Of a stretch of DNA of 16,104 nucleotides, positions 8,615 to 16,054 are shown piece after piece. A model generated the notes under the pieces. It searched no databases and was not told where the DNA came from. It saw only the letters and a list, made by a program, of their open reading frames with translations. A program made the position numbers and the translations under genes. Origin of the DNA: an uncultured Clostridia bacterium. GTDB taxonomy: Bacteria; Bacillota; Clostridia; TANB77; CAG-508. Position 1 is the first letter of the stretch, and every line of letters begins with the position of its first letter. The stretch lies in the NCBI GenBank assembly GCA_947628395.1, contig CANQZP010000026.1, forward strand, positions 1 to 16,104, given 5' to 3'.

Positions 8615-8752
8615 GGGAAGAAAGCTCCTAGCACGATTTTAAATGATGTTCTCCTTTACATGTATAAGCTTTCACTCAGCAAAATGTTTTTTAATATCGT
8701 GTAAAAAACCCCGGTAACAGGGTGGGCTTTTCTATTAGAAAAACCTTCTTTT
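8615..8752 (+). ncRNA. Structured leader RNA, copy 1, with terminator
   Basis: This is the first of two tandem related RNAs. It has AAAGCTCC (8621-8628), then a stem with CACGAT (8632-8637) pairing to ATCGTG near 8696-8701, then the 17-nt block CCCGGTAACAGGGTGGG (8710-8726). An intrinsic terminator follows: stem 8725-8733 with 8737-8745, loop ATT, tail TTCTTTT. The 5' AAGCTC can pair with GGGCTT (8724-8729), which would break the terminator stem, an antiterminator arrangement expected of a riboswitch. I do not recognise the class; the identity of the ligand is open. Confidence 0.7.
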
Positions 8753-8878
8753 GGAGTAAAGCTCCAGCACAATAAAAAATTATAGTTATCACACCTCAGT
8801 TATACATCAAAATTTTTTATTGTGTACAAATCCCGGTAACAGGGTGGGTTCTCTATTAGAGAACCCTTCTTTTTTTTT
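8753..8878 (+). ncRNA. Structured leader RNA, copy 2, with terminator
   Basis: The second copy again has AAAGCTCC (8758-8765) and the identical 17-nt block (8832-8848). Its stem is a perfect 14 bp, CACAATAAAAAATT (8768-8781) with 8810-8823. Compared with copy 1, CACGAT/ATCGTG becomes CACAAT/ATTGTG, a compensatory change that supports RNA pairing. The inner loops of both copies share a TCAC..CTCAG-like stretch. The terminator is a perfect 9-bp stem (8846-8854 with 8858-8866), loop ATT, followed by a long T-tract to 8878. Transcription must pass it to reach feoA at 8949. Confidence 0.72.
8846..8878 (+). terminator. Intrinsic terminator in feoA leader
   Basis: GGGTTCTCT (8846-8854) pairs perfectly with AGAGAACCC (8858-8866) around ATT, followed by TTC and a run of nine T. 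It lies 70 nt upstream of feoA in the same direction, so it must be conditional for the gene to be expressed. Confidence 0.9.
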
Positions 8879-8948
8879 CACATTTTATTACATTTTTAAT
8901 ATTATATATTATAGCTAAAAATAGATTTAGAAAAATTTGGAGGAATTT

Positions 8949-9173
8949 ATGAAAAATCTTAATGAATTGAAAATAGATGAAACTGGATATTTATTAAAAA
9001 TTGATGATAATTGTAATGTAAAAAAAAGATTATTAGATTTAGGTTTTATAGAAAATACTGAAATTACCCCAATATTAAAAAGCCCATTAGGTGACCCTCG
9101 TGCTTTTTTAGTTCGAAATACTACAATTGCTATTAGAAAAGAAGATTGTGATAAAATTTTTGTTAAATGTTAA
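8949..9173 (+). CDS. feoA: FeoA family ferrous iron transport protein
   Basis: This 74-residue protein is a single FeoA (SH3-like) domain, a small cytosolic partner of the FeoB ferrous iron permease. The typical core is visible: RLLDLGFIENTEI (about 27-39) followed by SPLGDPRAFLVRNTTIAIR and a C-terminal strand ending KIFVKC. The ATG at 8949 follows GGAGGA at good spacing; an upstream in-frame TTG at 8937 overlaps that site and is rejected. No feoB follows: the next element is an inverted repeat and then a convergent gene. Some FeoA-domain proteins act without an adjacent feoB. It lies under a strong promoter and a long leader with two terminators, which suggests tight conditional control. 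Confidence 0.92.
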   Translation: MKNLNELKIDETGYLLKIDDNCNVKKRLLDLGFIENTEITPILKSPLGDPRAFLVRNTTIAIRKEDCDKIFVKC

Positions 9174-9176
9174 TTT

Positions 9177-9256
9177 TTTTCAGACAGAGGGGACGGAGTT
9201 TTTGTCTAAGGTTTTGAAAAAATCTTAGACAAAAACTCCGTCCCCCTGTCTGAAAA
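9177..9256. terminator. 38-bp inverted repeat between convergent genes
   Basis: The arms 9177-9215 and 9218-9256 are nearly perfect reverse complements, with one bulge (GAGGGG against GGGGG) and one or two mismatches near the tip, separated by two bases. The T-run before the left arm and after the right arm in transcript sense lets it serve as a bidirectional terminator for feoA and the convergent HD gene. It is much longer than a normal terminator and looks like a dispersed palindromic element. A partial further copy of the arm (GACAGATAGGACGGAG, minus strand) overlaps the HD gene stop codon. Confidence 0.85.
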
Positions 9257-9264
9257 GCTCCGTC

Positions 9265-10954
9265 CTATCTGTCTTTTTCTTCTTCTATTTTTATCTGTTC
9301 ATTTTCTTCTATTGGTGTCAATTCTTTTACTTCTACTTTTATTTCATCTTCTAACTTATTTTTATTTTTATAATAATGTTCTTCCGGATTTTGATTTTTA
9401 TAATTTAATATATCTTCTTGATTTTTTATATGATGGGTTAAATTTTCTAATGCGTAAGATACATTCATTAATTTTTTAGAAGTATCTAATCTTAAATATT
9501 TAGGATCTAAATCTGTTATTGTAGCAAATGGCGTATTTATAGTTAGTCTACTTCTATCTAACGCATCAGCATCTTTTAATACATATAATAAATTTTTAGC
9601 CATATTCTTATCTTCATCGCTTATTTGGTATTTTTTCAGCAATTTATCTATATTTTTATCACTACCCTCATGCCCTTCAATTAACATTTTTATAATATTT
9701 ATATCTTTTTCTGGTAATTTCTTATAATTTAAATCTCTAAATTCAATATTATTCGCTATTTTCGCTCCTCTTTTAGAATGAGGTCCTACATCTAATATTC
9801 TACCTATATCGTGGTAATATGCACTATATGTTAATATTTCTCTTTCTCTGTCTGAATCTTCTTTAATAATTCCCTCATCTTTTGCTATCATAAGTGATAA
9901 CATTGCTACTCTATTGTCATGTTCTATTCCATGTATATTACTTTTCTTAATATAACTTTTATCTATTTGTTTATATTTCTCTCTTAAAAATAATCCATTT
10001 TTACTATTTATAAATTCTGGCAATATATCTTTTAAATCATACTGTAACAATCCCTGTGATTGAAAATTTGCAACAGCTAAAGCAAATTTTTTATCTCTAT
10101 ATGGATTTTTTCTATCTAAATAACTGTTATCTGAAATTAATCTTGAAATTTTACTTTCTTTATTTTCATCTAATAATTCTTGTTTCTTTAGATTCTTAAA
10201 AAAGGATTTTAATACAGATACTAAGTTTTTCTTTGTACTTCTTTTTACCTCATTTAATTCGAGTTTTCCACCAGCTGCTATATCACTTAAATCATTATAT
10301 GTTTTGGAAAATATATTATCTCCTTCTAAATATCCATATTCTTTTCTTTTTTCCATCATATATTTTAAGTAATCTTCTTTTGGTATATATTTGTCTGGAC
10401 TTTCTAATATTTCTTCTTTAGTTCTCTTTCTCAATTCTATCCCGAATAGGCTCTTTTGTCTGTTCATCTAAAATAGGATTTCCATTATTATCTCTTATTA
10501 AGTCTGCTACTAACTGTACAATATTAGTTCTATCAGGTGGCAATACACACCATCCCTCATATAAAATTGATTCATCTGAAAAACTTCTTATTTTATAATT
10601 CTTATTTATTTCATCTTCATTTATATTTATTTCTACAGCATTACAAATCATTTCTGGATTGTTATATGGGTTTTTAGAAATATTCTTCACAAAACTATCC
10701 ATAGTTGGAATTCCAGCAAACATACAACTTGCAGCTTTCCCATAAGAATTTATATTTTTAAATATCCCTGTTGATGGTTTTAAAACATTTGACTCTATTA
10801 TTTTTTTTGCTATATCTTCGCTTTGGACACAATGATATAAATGATTTTCGCTTATGTACTGGCTTGTTTCTTTAGAAATGTTATTTCTAATCATTTTACT
10901 TACGGTAGCTATTAATCCTGCAGGCATAAATACAATTAAATCACCAATTTTCAT
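9265..10954 (-). CDS. HD-domain protein with novel N-terminal region, +1 frame break
   Basis: Two overlapping frames (10954-10418 and 10467-9265) look like one 562-residue protein with a single +1 change (1690 nt is 3x563+1). The N-terminal 170 residues, containing LYHCVQSEDIAKKIIESNVLKPS and SYGKAASCMFAGIPT, belong to no family I recognise; an ADP-ribosyltransferase-like fold is only a guess. The C-terminal frame has an HD phosphohydrolase domain: numbered from 10467, H183, H219-D220 in YYHDIGR, H266 in EGHEGSD, and D299 and D301 in LKDADALDRSRL are the metal and catalytic ligands. The ATG at 10467 has no Shine-Dalgarno, whereas 10954 has GAAGGG. The shift interval (10418-10470) holds CGG at 10444-10442. 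The Glu/Lys-rich C terminus is probably disordered. Confidence 0.75.
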
Positions 10955-11058
10955 TTTATACCCTTCATTTTTTATTTTAAGGTTAGATTTTCTTATTTTT
11001 TATACTATCATTATTTTATTTTTTTTTCAATATTTTGATTTTTAAATTTTTCTTATTG

Positions 11059-11087
11059 TTGCTATTTATGTTGATTTGTAGTATAAT
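11059..11087 (+). promoter_or_regulatory. Probable promoter of cysteine-protein gene
   Basis: TATAAT (11082-11087) is a perfect -10 box. At 17-nt spacing, TTGCTA (11059-11064) is a four-of-six -35 box. The predicted start near 11094 gives a leader of about 84 nt containing the hairpin described next. Confidence 0.7.
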
Positions 11088-11131
11088 TATTATGGAATTT
11101 TTTTATTAGCACTTCTGTAAATTATGTCATT

Positions 11132-11173
11132 AATTTCGGAGGTGCATTCCTCCGAAATTTAAAAAGGAGGAAT
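11132..11173 (+). promoter_or_regulatory. Leader hairpin competing with SD sequestration
   Basis: AATTTCGGAGG (11132-11142) pairs perfectly with CCTCCGAAATT (11149-11159) over a 6-nt loop. The segment ATTCCTCC (11146-11153), which covers part of the loop and the 3' arm, is also an exact 8-nt complement of the ribosome binding site GGAGGAAT (11166-11173). The two pairings exclude each other: the hairpin leaves the site free, and the alternative blocks it. This is the form of a translational switch. The hairpin is the stronger pairing by base count. Confidence 0.65.
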
Positions 11174-11177
11174 ATAA

Positions 11178-11855
11178 ATGACAAAAAAGGAATTCTTACT
11201 TGAGAAATTAAATATTATACAGAGTTTTTACCCAAATACTAATTTAGAACCTTTTCCAGAACAGCTTTGTACCCGTCACTCTTGTTCATTATTGCCATTA
11301 GATATTGATCCATTTACTGCTGAAAATATAATTGACAGAATAGATAATGGCTTATACTCTATAGCTGTAATGAAATATAATTCGGATTATATTCCTTATT
11401 TAGTTATAAGGAATAATAATTCTGATGTTTTTATTAAAAACATTATTTCTGGAAAATGTTCTATGTGTACAAAAAATGGGTGTCTTTTTCCCAAAGATTA
11501 TAAACCTATCTTTTCTAATGTTGCTATACTTGACAACTTTAATCTGATTTCTATAGTAACTTCATTGGAGTTGGCAGAACTCTGGTTTAGAAATCGGAAC
11601 GTTATGAATGAAGTAATTAGCCATTATTCTTCTGAAACTCCTGAAGAATTATTCTATGATTCTCTAAAAGGCTTTTCAAAATGCTTTTTAGAAAAATTGT
11701 TAAATGGTGAATCTATAAATGAATATGAAATGGCTACATTCTCAAAAATTGAAGACGATAGTACCTTACAATTCAGTGTGTTAGAATATATAACTGATTT
11801 AGCAAATGAAAATGGTCAGTTAGAGGAACTATGGTATATTCTAAATAATCTTTAA
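11178..11855 (+). CDS. Unrecognised cysteine-cluster protein
   Basis: I do not recognise this 225-residue protein with certainty. It is soluble in appearance, with five cysteines near two clusters: C31 and C36 (CTRHSC), then C94, C97 and C102 (CSMCTKNGC). The order of Cys pair, helix ENIIDRI, later cysteines and a DYKPIFS segment faintly recalls YkgJ-type cysteine-cluster proteins, which suggests metal or Fe-S binding, but this is inference. The C-terminal part is helical, with no membrane segment. AGGAGG precedes the ATG at ideal spacing. It has its own promoter, a leader with a possible translational switch, and a terminator after the stop, so it appears monocistronic. Codon 140 (11595-11597) is the only CGG in the window that is read without a frame break. 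Confidence 0.75.
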   Translation: MTKKEFLLEKLNIIQSFYPNTNLEPFPEQLCTRHSCSLLPLDIDPFTAENIIDRIDNGLYSIAVMKYNSDYIPYLVIRNNNSDVFIKNIISGKCSMCTKNGCLFPKDYKPIFSNVAILDNFNLISIVTSLELAELWFRNRNVMNEVISHYSSETPEELFYDSLKGFSKCFLEKLLNGESINEYEMATFSKIEDDSTLQFSVLEYITDLANENGQLEELWYILNNL

Positions 11856-11863
11856 TTTCTCTA

Positions 11864-11896
11864 AAAAGAGCTTGTGACTAAAACACAAGCTCTTTT
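11864..11896. terminator. Bidirectional intrinsic terminator
   Basis: AAAAGAGCTTGTG (11864-11876) pairs perfectly with 11884-11896 around the 7-nt loop ACTAAAA. T-rich tracts end the stem in both directions. It lies nine bases past the stop of the plus-strand cysteine protein and 15 bases past the stop of the minus-strand transporter, so it serves both convergent genes. Confidence 0.92.
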
Positions 11897-11910
11897 CTTA
11901 CTTATTTTCC

Positions 11911-14900
11911 TTAGTTTTTAGTTTTTCTTATAATTATTTTATCAAAAGCTGCAATTACTGCAGGTAATAATACTAAGATTAATATTGCTGAACATAGAGT
12001 TCCTTCTGATATTGTTTTACAAATCTTAGATGTAATAGCTGTAGTAAAATGTCCAACTATTAATGTAACAATAATTAGTATTGATGCTGAAGTTAATATA
12101 GTATGAATTGAATTATTATATGCATTTATGATTGAATCTTTAATATTCATAGTCTTTCTATGTTCCAAATAATATGATGTATATAAAATCGCATAATCTA
12201 TTGTTGCACCCATTAATATACTTTGAACTATTAGAAGTGCTATGAAATATACTCCTTCTCCTGCAAAAGACAATATTCCCATTATTGTATAAACAGCACA
12301 TTGAATTGTAAGTACAAGTATAATTGGAATTAGTATAGATTTAAATGTAACTGCTACTACAACAAATATTGCTATCATTGTAAGAATTGTTATAAAGTTC
12401 AGCTCTTGATTAAATGTTTTACTCATTTCATACGCCATTGGTGAATCACCAACTACATATATTTTTATGTTTTCACCTAATTTATCTTTAAGCATTTGTA
12501 TAAACTCAAAAGTTTCTTCTGATTCTAAATCAAATTTTGTATTTAATACTAATCTCGAATATTCATCCCCAATTAACAATTTTTTAGAGAATTTTATTGT
12601 ATTTTTTGCATCTGTAATATCTTTCTTCATGTCTTCTTCAATAAAATCATCAAATCTAGTATCTTTTAATATATCATCATTTAGATAATCTACAAATTTC
12701 TCAACTGTCATTGTCCATTGTTCATTATAATTTTTCTGGCTTCCATAATATATGTATAAAAGGTCAACCATCTTTTTATCTATACTGTCATTTAATGTAC
12801 TTATTATTTCAAATATTTCTTCTTTTGAATATTTTACATTTTTTTCACTATCAATTATTATTTTATATATTGTATTTATTTTTGTCTTAGACTCTCCATC
12901 AAAATTGCTTGAATATTCTGGATTTTGCATTACATCATTAGTCAAAAAGCTTATAAATTGTTTTAAAGATATAGTTTGATTAACATTTACATATTTAGAT
13001 ACATATAGTCCAAATAATAAATCTAAATTATCTTTATCAATTCCTAATAAATTACTAAGTTCACTACTGCTAAATTGCTTATTAGATAATACTGAATTCA
13101 TAACTGTTTGTAATAAATTCAAGCTACTTTTCGTACTTGAATCTAAATTACTAGCTAATAATGGATCATTTTTATGACTTAATACAAAGTTAACAAACTC
13201 TACTGGAGTTAAAGTTAATGTACTGTATTTTGAAGTATATAATGAATAAATACTTTTTAAACTTTGTGAATTTATACCAATAACTTCAGCTAACTGGTTG
13301 TATGTATAGCTTATATTATTTAACTCACTATCCATTATATTTGAAACTAACTGTAATTGTCCAATTGTACTACTATCTAGGCTACTAGTATTTGATAATA
13401 ACAATTTTACAAGTTCATTTGGTGTAGCTACCCAGCTACTTGTATTGTTCTGGTTTAAATCAATTAGAGCATATATTTTATAGACTGTCATATTATCCAT
13501 ATTTAATATTGTAGATAACTCTGTAGCTGTATATTTTGTCTCATTTGAAACTATATCTGGATCTTGTAGTAAAGCCTCTAAACTACTTGTATCCATTCCA
13601 TTTAAGTAATCTTTTAAGTTTAAAACTGAATTTACAAATTCAGAAATTGTAAGCTTAGTTCCATTATCTGTTTGGCTATATTTTAAAAATAATAATTGTT
13701 TTATAGAATCTTCTTCTATTCCTAAAAGGCTTGATAATTCTTGTGAATTCATATTCTTAGTAATAATTTCTTTATTACTAAATGTATTTAACATTTTTAT
13801 ACTATTTATTGTATTTTCATCAAATAAACTAGAATAATTACTATCTGTAATTACTTCATTTAATACAAAGTCTGAAAATTCGTGAATCGTAAGTTTAGTA
13901 TCTATTTCATTTACACTTATGTAATAAGTATATAAAGAATCTACTAAATTTTTATTTATTCCAAACAATGATGCCATTTGGCTACTTGTCATTTTTGTTT
14001 TAATTGTTTTTGAATTAGTAAACTTTGATAACATATTTAAGCTAGCTCTTGATTTATCATCTATTCTCTTAGAATATGCTTCATTTGTAAGAACATCATT
14101 ATTCATAAAATTCACAAAATCAGTTAAAGAGATTTTTAAATTGTTATTTTTAGAATTGTAATAAATTAATATATCCTCTATTTTTTCTCTATCTATTCCT
14201 AAAATACTTGAAATCTCATCTTTTGTTCTTGGAGCATTTACTAAGTCTTGATTTATAAAGTTTTCTAATAAATCTATATTTTTCTTTTCATTTTCGCTTA
14301 ACTTATTTGATAAGTCTTGATTTGAATAGATATCTGTTTTTATAAAAGATACAAACTCATTAAAACTCATTTTATTATCTTCATTTTGATTGTAATAGTG
14401 ATAATATAATGTTTTCATTAGGTAATCTTCTATAGTTACATCTGAACCTAAATCATTTAATTTTGTTTTTAATTCATCATATTTTAATTCTTGATTTATA
14501 GTATTACTATATCCTAAAAGTTCTTTTACTTTATCATTTTTTTCTATTTCATCTAAATATTTTGCAATTTCATCTTCATTTTTATTTTTATAAATTACCG
14601 CCATTTGATTATTAGCTCCAAATACTTCAGCAACTTTATCATCTTCAGAAGATGTGTATAAAATACCTAAATTTCCTTTTTCTAAAAAGCTGAAAATAAA
14701 AACTCCTATAAAAATTGGAACTGCTATATATCTTAATTTATGACTTATTTTCCCTACTGTATTTAATTTTATAATTGGACTTTTCTTTGCAGTTTTCTTG
14801 ATTAATGTATCACACATTAGTATTAAAGCTGGAAGTACAAAGAATATACATATTAAACTAAATAAAACTCCCTTTGCTAAAACTAATCCTAAATCTCTAC

Positions 14901-15732
14901 CTATTGTAAATGTCATAAATATTAATGCTGCAAGTCCTACTATTGTTGTTACTGAACTACTAGATATTGATTTAAAAGAATTATATAAAGCTTCTTTCAT
15001 AGCTTTTATCTTATTTTCTTCTTTTTCTCTTTCTTGTCTATATCTATTTATTAACATTATTGAATAGTCCATAGATAAAGCCATCTGTAATATCGCGCAT
15101 ATTGAATCTGTTATATTTGAAACACTACTAAATATTATGTTTGTACCTTTATTTAATAATACTGCCATTAGTATTACAAATAGGAATAAAAATGGTTCAA
15201 CATAAGATTCACACATAATTAATAAGATTATAAGAGCACATCCTACTGCTAATGCCATAATCCATAATGGAAGCACTGGTGCATTTCTTGTAGAAACATT
15301 TCCGCTTGTATATATTTCATAGTCTTCATATTTTTCTGTTACTTCATCATATACTTCTTTTGCTAGTTTTGAATCTTCTACATCATCTATAGTAAGTACA
15401 TATAGTGTATATCCATCTTTATTGTAGTTTTCGTTATTTTCATAATCAACTGAAGATACTCCGTTTATTTCTTTTAATTGATTATATATCTTATCTTTCT
15501 TTTCTTCAGATAGGTCTTTAATCATTAAATTTAATGTACTTGTCGTTTCTTCAAATTCATCTTCCATTATGTCTATACCTTTTCTGGTTTCAGATGTTTT
15601 TGGAAGGTATCTTGAAATATCATAGTTTATAACAACATCTTTTGATACTATAACTGATATTATAGATAATATTATGAAAATAATTAATATAAAATATCTT
15701 TTGTCTATAATAAAATCAGTAATTTTCTTCAC
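11911..15732 (-). CDS. Large MMPL/RND-type transporter with repeat domain
   Basis: This 1273-residue membrane protein has the MMPL/RND plan of 12 helices: helix 1 at about 12-30, helices 2-6 at 155-305, helix 7 at 335-351 and helices 8-12 at 1112-1265. The paired Asp-Tyr motifs are in SMDYSIML (D222) and GATIDYAILY (D1179), the usual proton-relay positions in helices 4 and 10. It probably exports a lipid or other hydrophobic substrate. Loop 1 (31-154) is normal in size, but loop 2 (352-1110) is about 760 residues and holds eight degenerate repeats (about 407-1050), absent from the small MMPL proteins. The start is GTG at 15732 behind AGGTGG. It is monocistronic, with the terminator at 11864-11896; no regulator gene adjoins it. 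Confidence 0.93.
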   Translation of the reverse strand: MKKITDFIIDKRYFILIIFIILSIISVIVSKDVVINYDISRYLPKTSETRKGIDIMEDEFEETTSTLNLMIKDLSEEKKDKIYNQLKEINGVSSVDYENNENYNKDGYTLYVLTIDDVEDSKLAKEVYDEVTEKYEDYEIYTSGNVSTRNAPVLPLWIMALAVGCALIILLIMCESYVEPFLFLFVILMAVLLNKGTNIIFSSVSNITDSICAILQMALSMDYSIMLINRYRQEREKEENKIKAMKEALYNSFKSISSSSVTTIVGLAALIFMTFTIGRDLGLVLAKGVLFSLICIFFVLPALILMCDTLIKKTAKKSPIIKLNTVGKISHKLRYIAVPIFIGVFIFSFLEKGNLGILYTSSEDDKVAEVFGANNQMAVIYKNKNEDEIAKYLDEIEKNDKVKELLGYSNTINQELKYDELKTKLNDLGSDVTIEDYLMKTLYYHYYNQNEDNKMSFNEFVSFIKTDIYSNQDLSNKLSENEKKNIDLLENFINQDLVNAPRTKDEISSILGIDREKIEDILIYYNSKNNNLKISLTDFVNFMNNDVLTNEAYSKRIDDKSRASLNMLSKFTNSKTIKTKMTSSQMASLFGINKNLVDSLYTYYISVNEIDTKLTIHEFSDFVLNEVITDSNYSSLFDENTINSIKMLNTFSNKEIITKNMNSQELSSLLGIEEDSIKQLLFLKYSQTDNGTKLTISEFVNSVLNLKDYLNGMDTSSLEALLQDPDIVSNETKYTATELSTILNMDNMTVYKIYALIDLNQNNTSSWVATPNELVKLLLSNTSSLDSSTIGQLQLVSNIMDSELNNISYTYNQLAEVIGINSQSLKSIYSLYTSKYSTLTLTPVEFVNFVLSHKNDPLLASNLDSSTKSSLNLLQTVMNSVLSNKQFSSSELSNLLGIDKDNLDLLFGLYVSKYVNVNQTISLKQFISFLTNDVMQNPEYSSNFDGESKTKINTIYKIIIDSEKNVKYSKEEIFEIISTLNDSIDKKMVDLLYIYYGSQKNYNEQWTMTVEKFVDYLNDDILKDTRFDDFIEEDMKKDITDAKNTIKFSKKLLIGDEYSRLVLNTKFDLESEETFEFIQMLKDKLGENIKIYVVGDSPMAYEMSKTFNQELNFITILTMIAIFVVVAVTFKSILIPIILVLTIQCAVYTIMGILSFAGEGVYFIALLIVQSILMGATIDYAILYTSYYLEHRKTMNIKDSIINAYNNSIHTILTSASILIIVTLIVGHFTTAITSKICKTISEGTLCSAILILVLLPAVIAAFDKIIIRKTKN
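12581..14514 (-). repeat. Eight coding repeats in transporter loop
   Basis: Within the transporter, residues about 407-1050 form eight tandem units of about 75-81 residues. Each has a short helix ending in a Leu-rich Gly-Ile turn (DEISSILGID, SQMASLFGIN, QELSSLLGIE, ELSTILNMD, QLAEVIGIN, ELSNLLGID), a Tyr-rich helix (LYTYYIS, IYSLYTSKY), then a T/S-x-x-E-F motif (KLTIHEF, KLTISEF, TLTPVEFVNFV) and a linker with YSS and S-x-K/N-S. The first and last units are the most diverged. The repeats vary at protein level and are not obvious as DNA repeats, so they are old. Confidence 0.85.
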
Positions 15733-15768
15733 TTTGTTTCCACCTTTCTTTAAGATTAAATATAATAT

Positions 15769-15860
15769 TAAAAATTCCGCTTCTAGGGATTTATCTATTT
15801 TTTGTTATTAAATATATGCTAAAAATTCCGCTCCCAGGGATTTATCTATTTTTTTGTTGT
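15769..15860 (+). repeat. Tandem pair of the dispersed repeat
   Basis: Two direct copies, starting at 15769 and 15820 (51-nt period), share TAAAAATTCCGCT, then AGGGATTTATCTATTTTTT and GTT. An inverted copy occurs at 18-51. They occupy the region directly upstream of the transporter start and may contain or replace its promoter, which I could not place with confidence. Confidence 0.85.
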
Positions 15861-15862
15861 CC

Positions 15863-15893
15863 TACAATAGGAAAGTAATACTTTCCTATTGTA
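15863..15893. repeat. 31-nt near-perfect palindrome
   Basis: TACAATAGGAAAGTA (15863-15877) is perfectly complementary to TACTTTCCTATTGTA (15879-15893) with a single A at the centre. As DNA it is an operator-like or cruciform-forming site; an RNA hairpin would need a loop opened from the tip. It directly follows the second tandem repeat copy, about 130 bp upstream of the transporter start. Confidence 0.9.
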
Positions 15894-15946
15894 AAACAAG
15901 CCTTCGGCAACAAAGCACACAAATTTTTTTCAAAAATTGGGCGCAT

Positions 15947-16048
15947 GAACAAATTTACGGAACGCTCATTATAATTAAAATTTAATGCTTATAAAGTAAG
16001 TATGCTTGTGAAAATAACTTTGAAAAAATATTGCGTTCCGATTTGTTC
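15947..16048. repeat. Inverted repeat enclosing a 67-nt AT-rich core
   Basis: GAACAAATTTACGGAACGC (15947-15965) pairs with GCGTTCCGATTTGTTC (16033-16048), with a 3-nt bulge in the left arm. The core between them is AT-rich and non-coding. The form suits a small non-autonomous element. Confidence 0.7.
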
Positions 16049-16054
16049 TTTAAT

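Noticed and set aside
8710..8726. T-box riboswitch suggested by AGGGTGGG
   Set aside because: The T-box antiterminator core (GGTGG followed by ACCGCG) is not completed, the units are too short for a T-box, and the downstream gene is not linked to amino acids or tRNA charging.
10418..10467. Two independent overlapping genes at the HD locus
   Set aside because: The downstream ATG has no ribosome binding site, a 50-nt overlap is unusual, and the linked product with one skipped base is more natural; kept as one gene with a frame break, though two genes cannot be excluded.
12467..15067. Plus-strand open frames inside the transporter gene
   Set aside because: Antisense shadows of a well-supported membrane protein gene; no ribosome binding sites or domains.
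15769..15860. CRISPR-like direct repeats
   Set aside because: Only two tandem copies, with an inverted third copy 15.7 kb away and no cas genes; this is a dispersed repeat.
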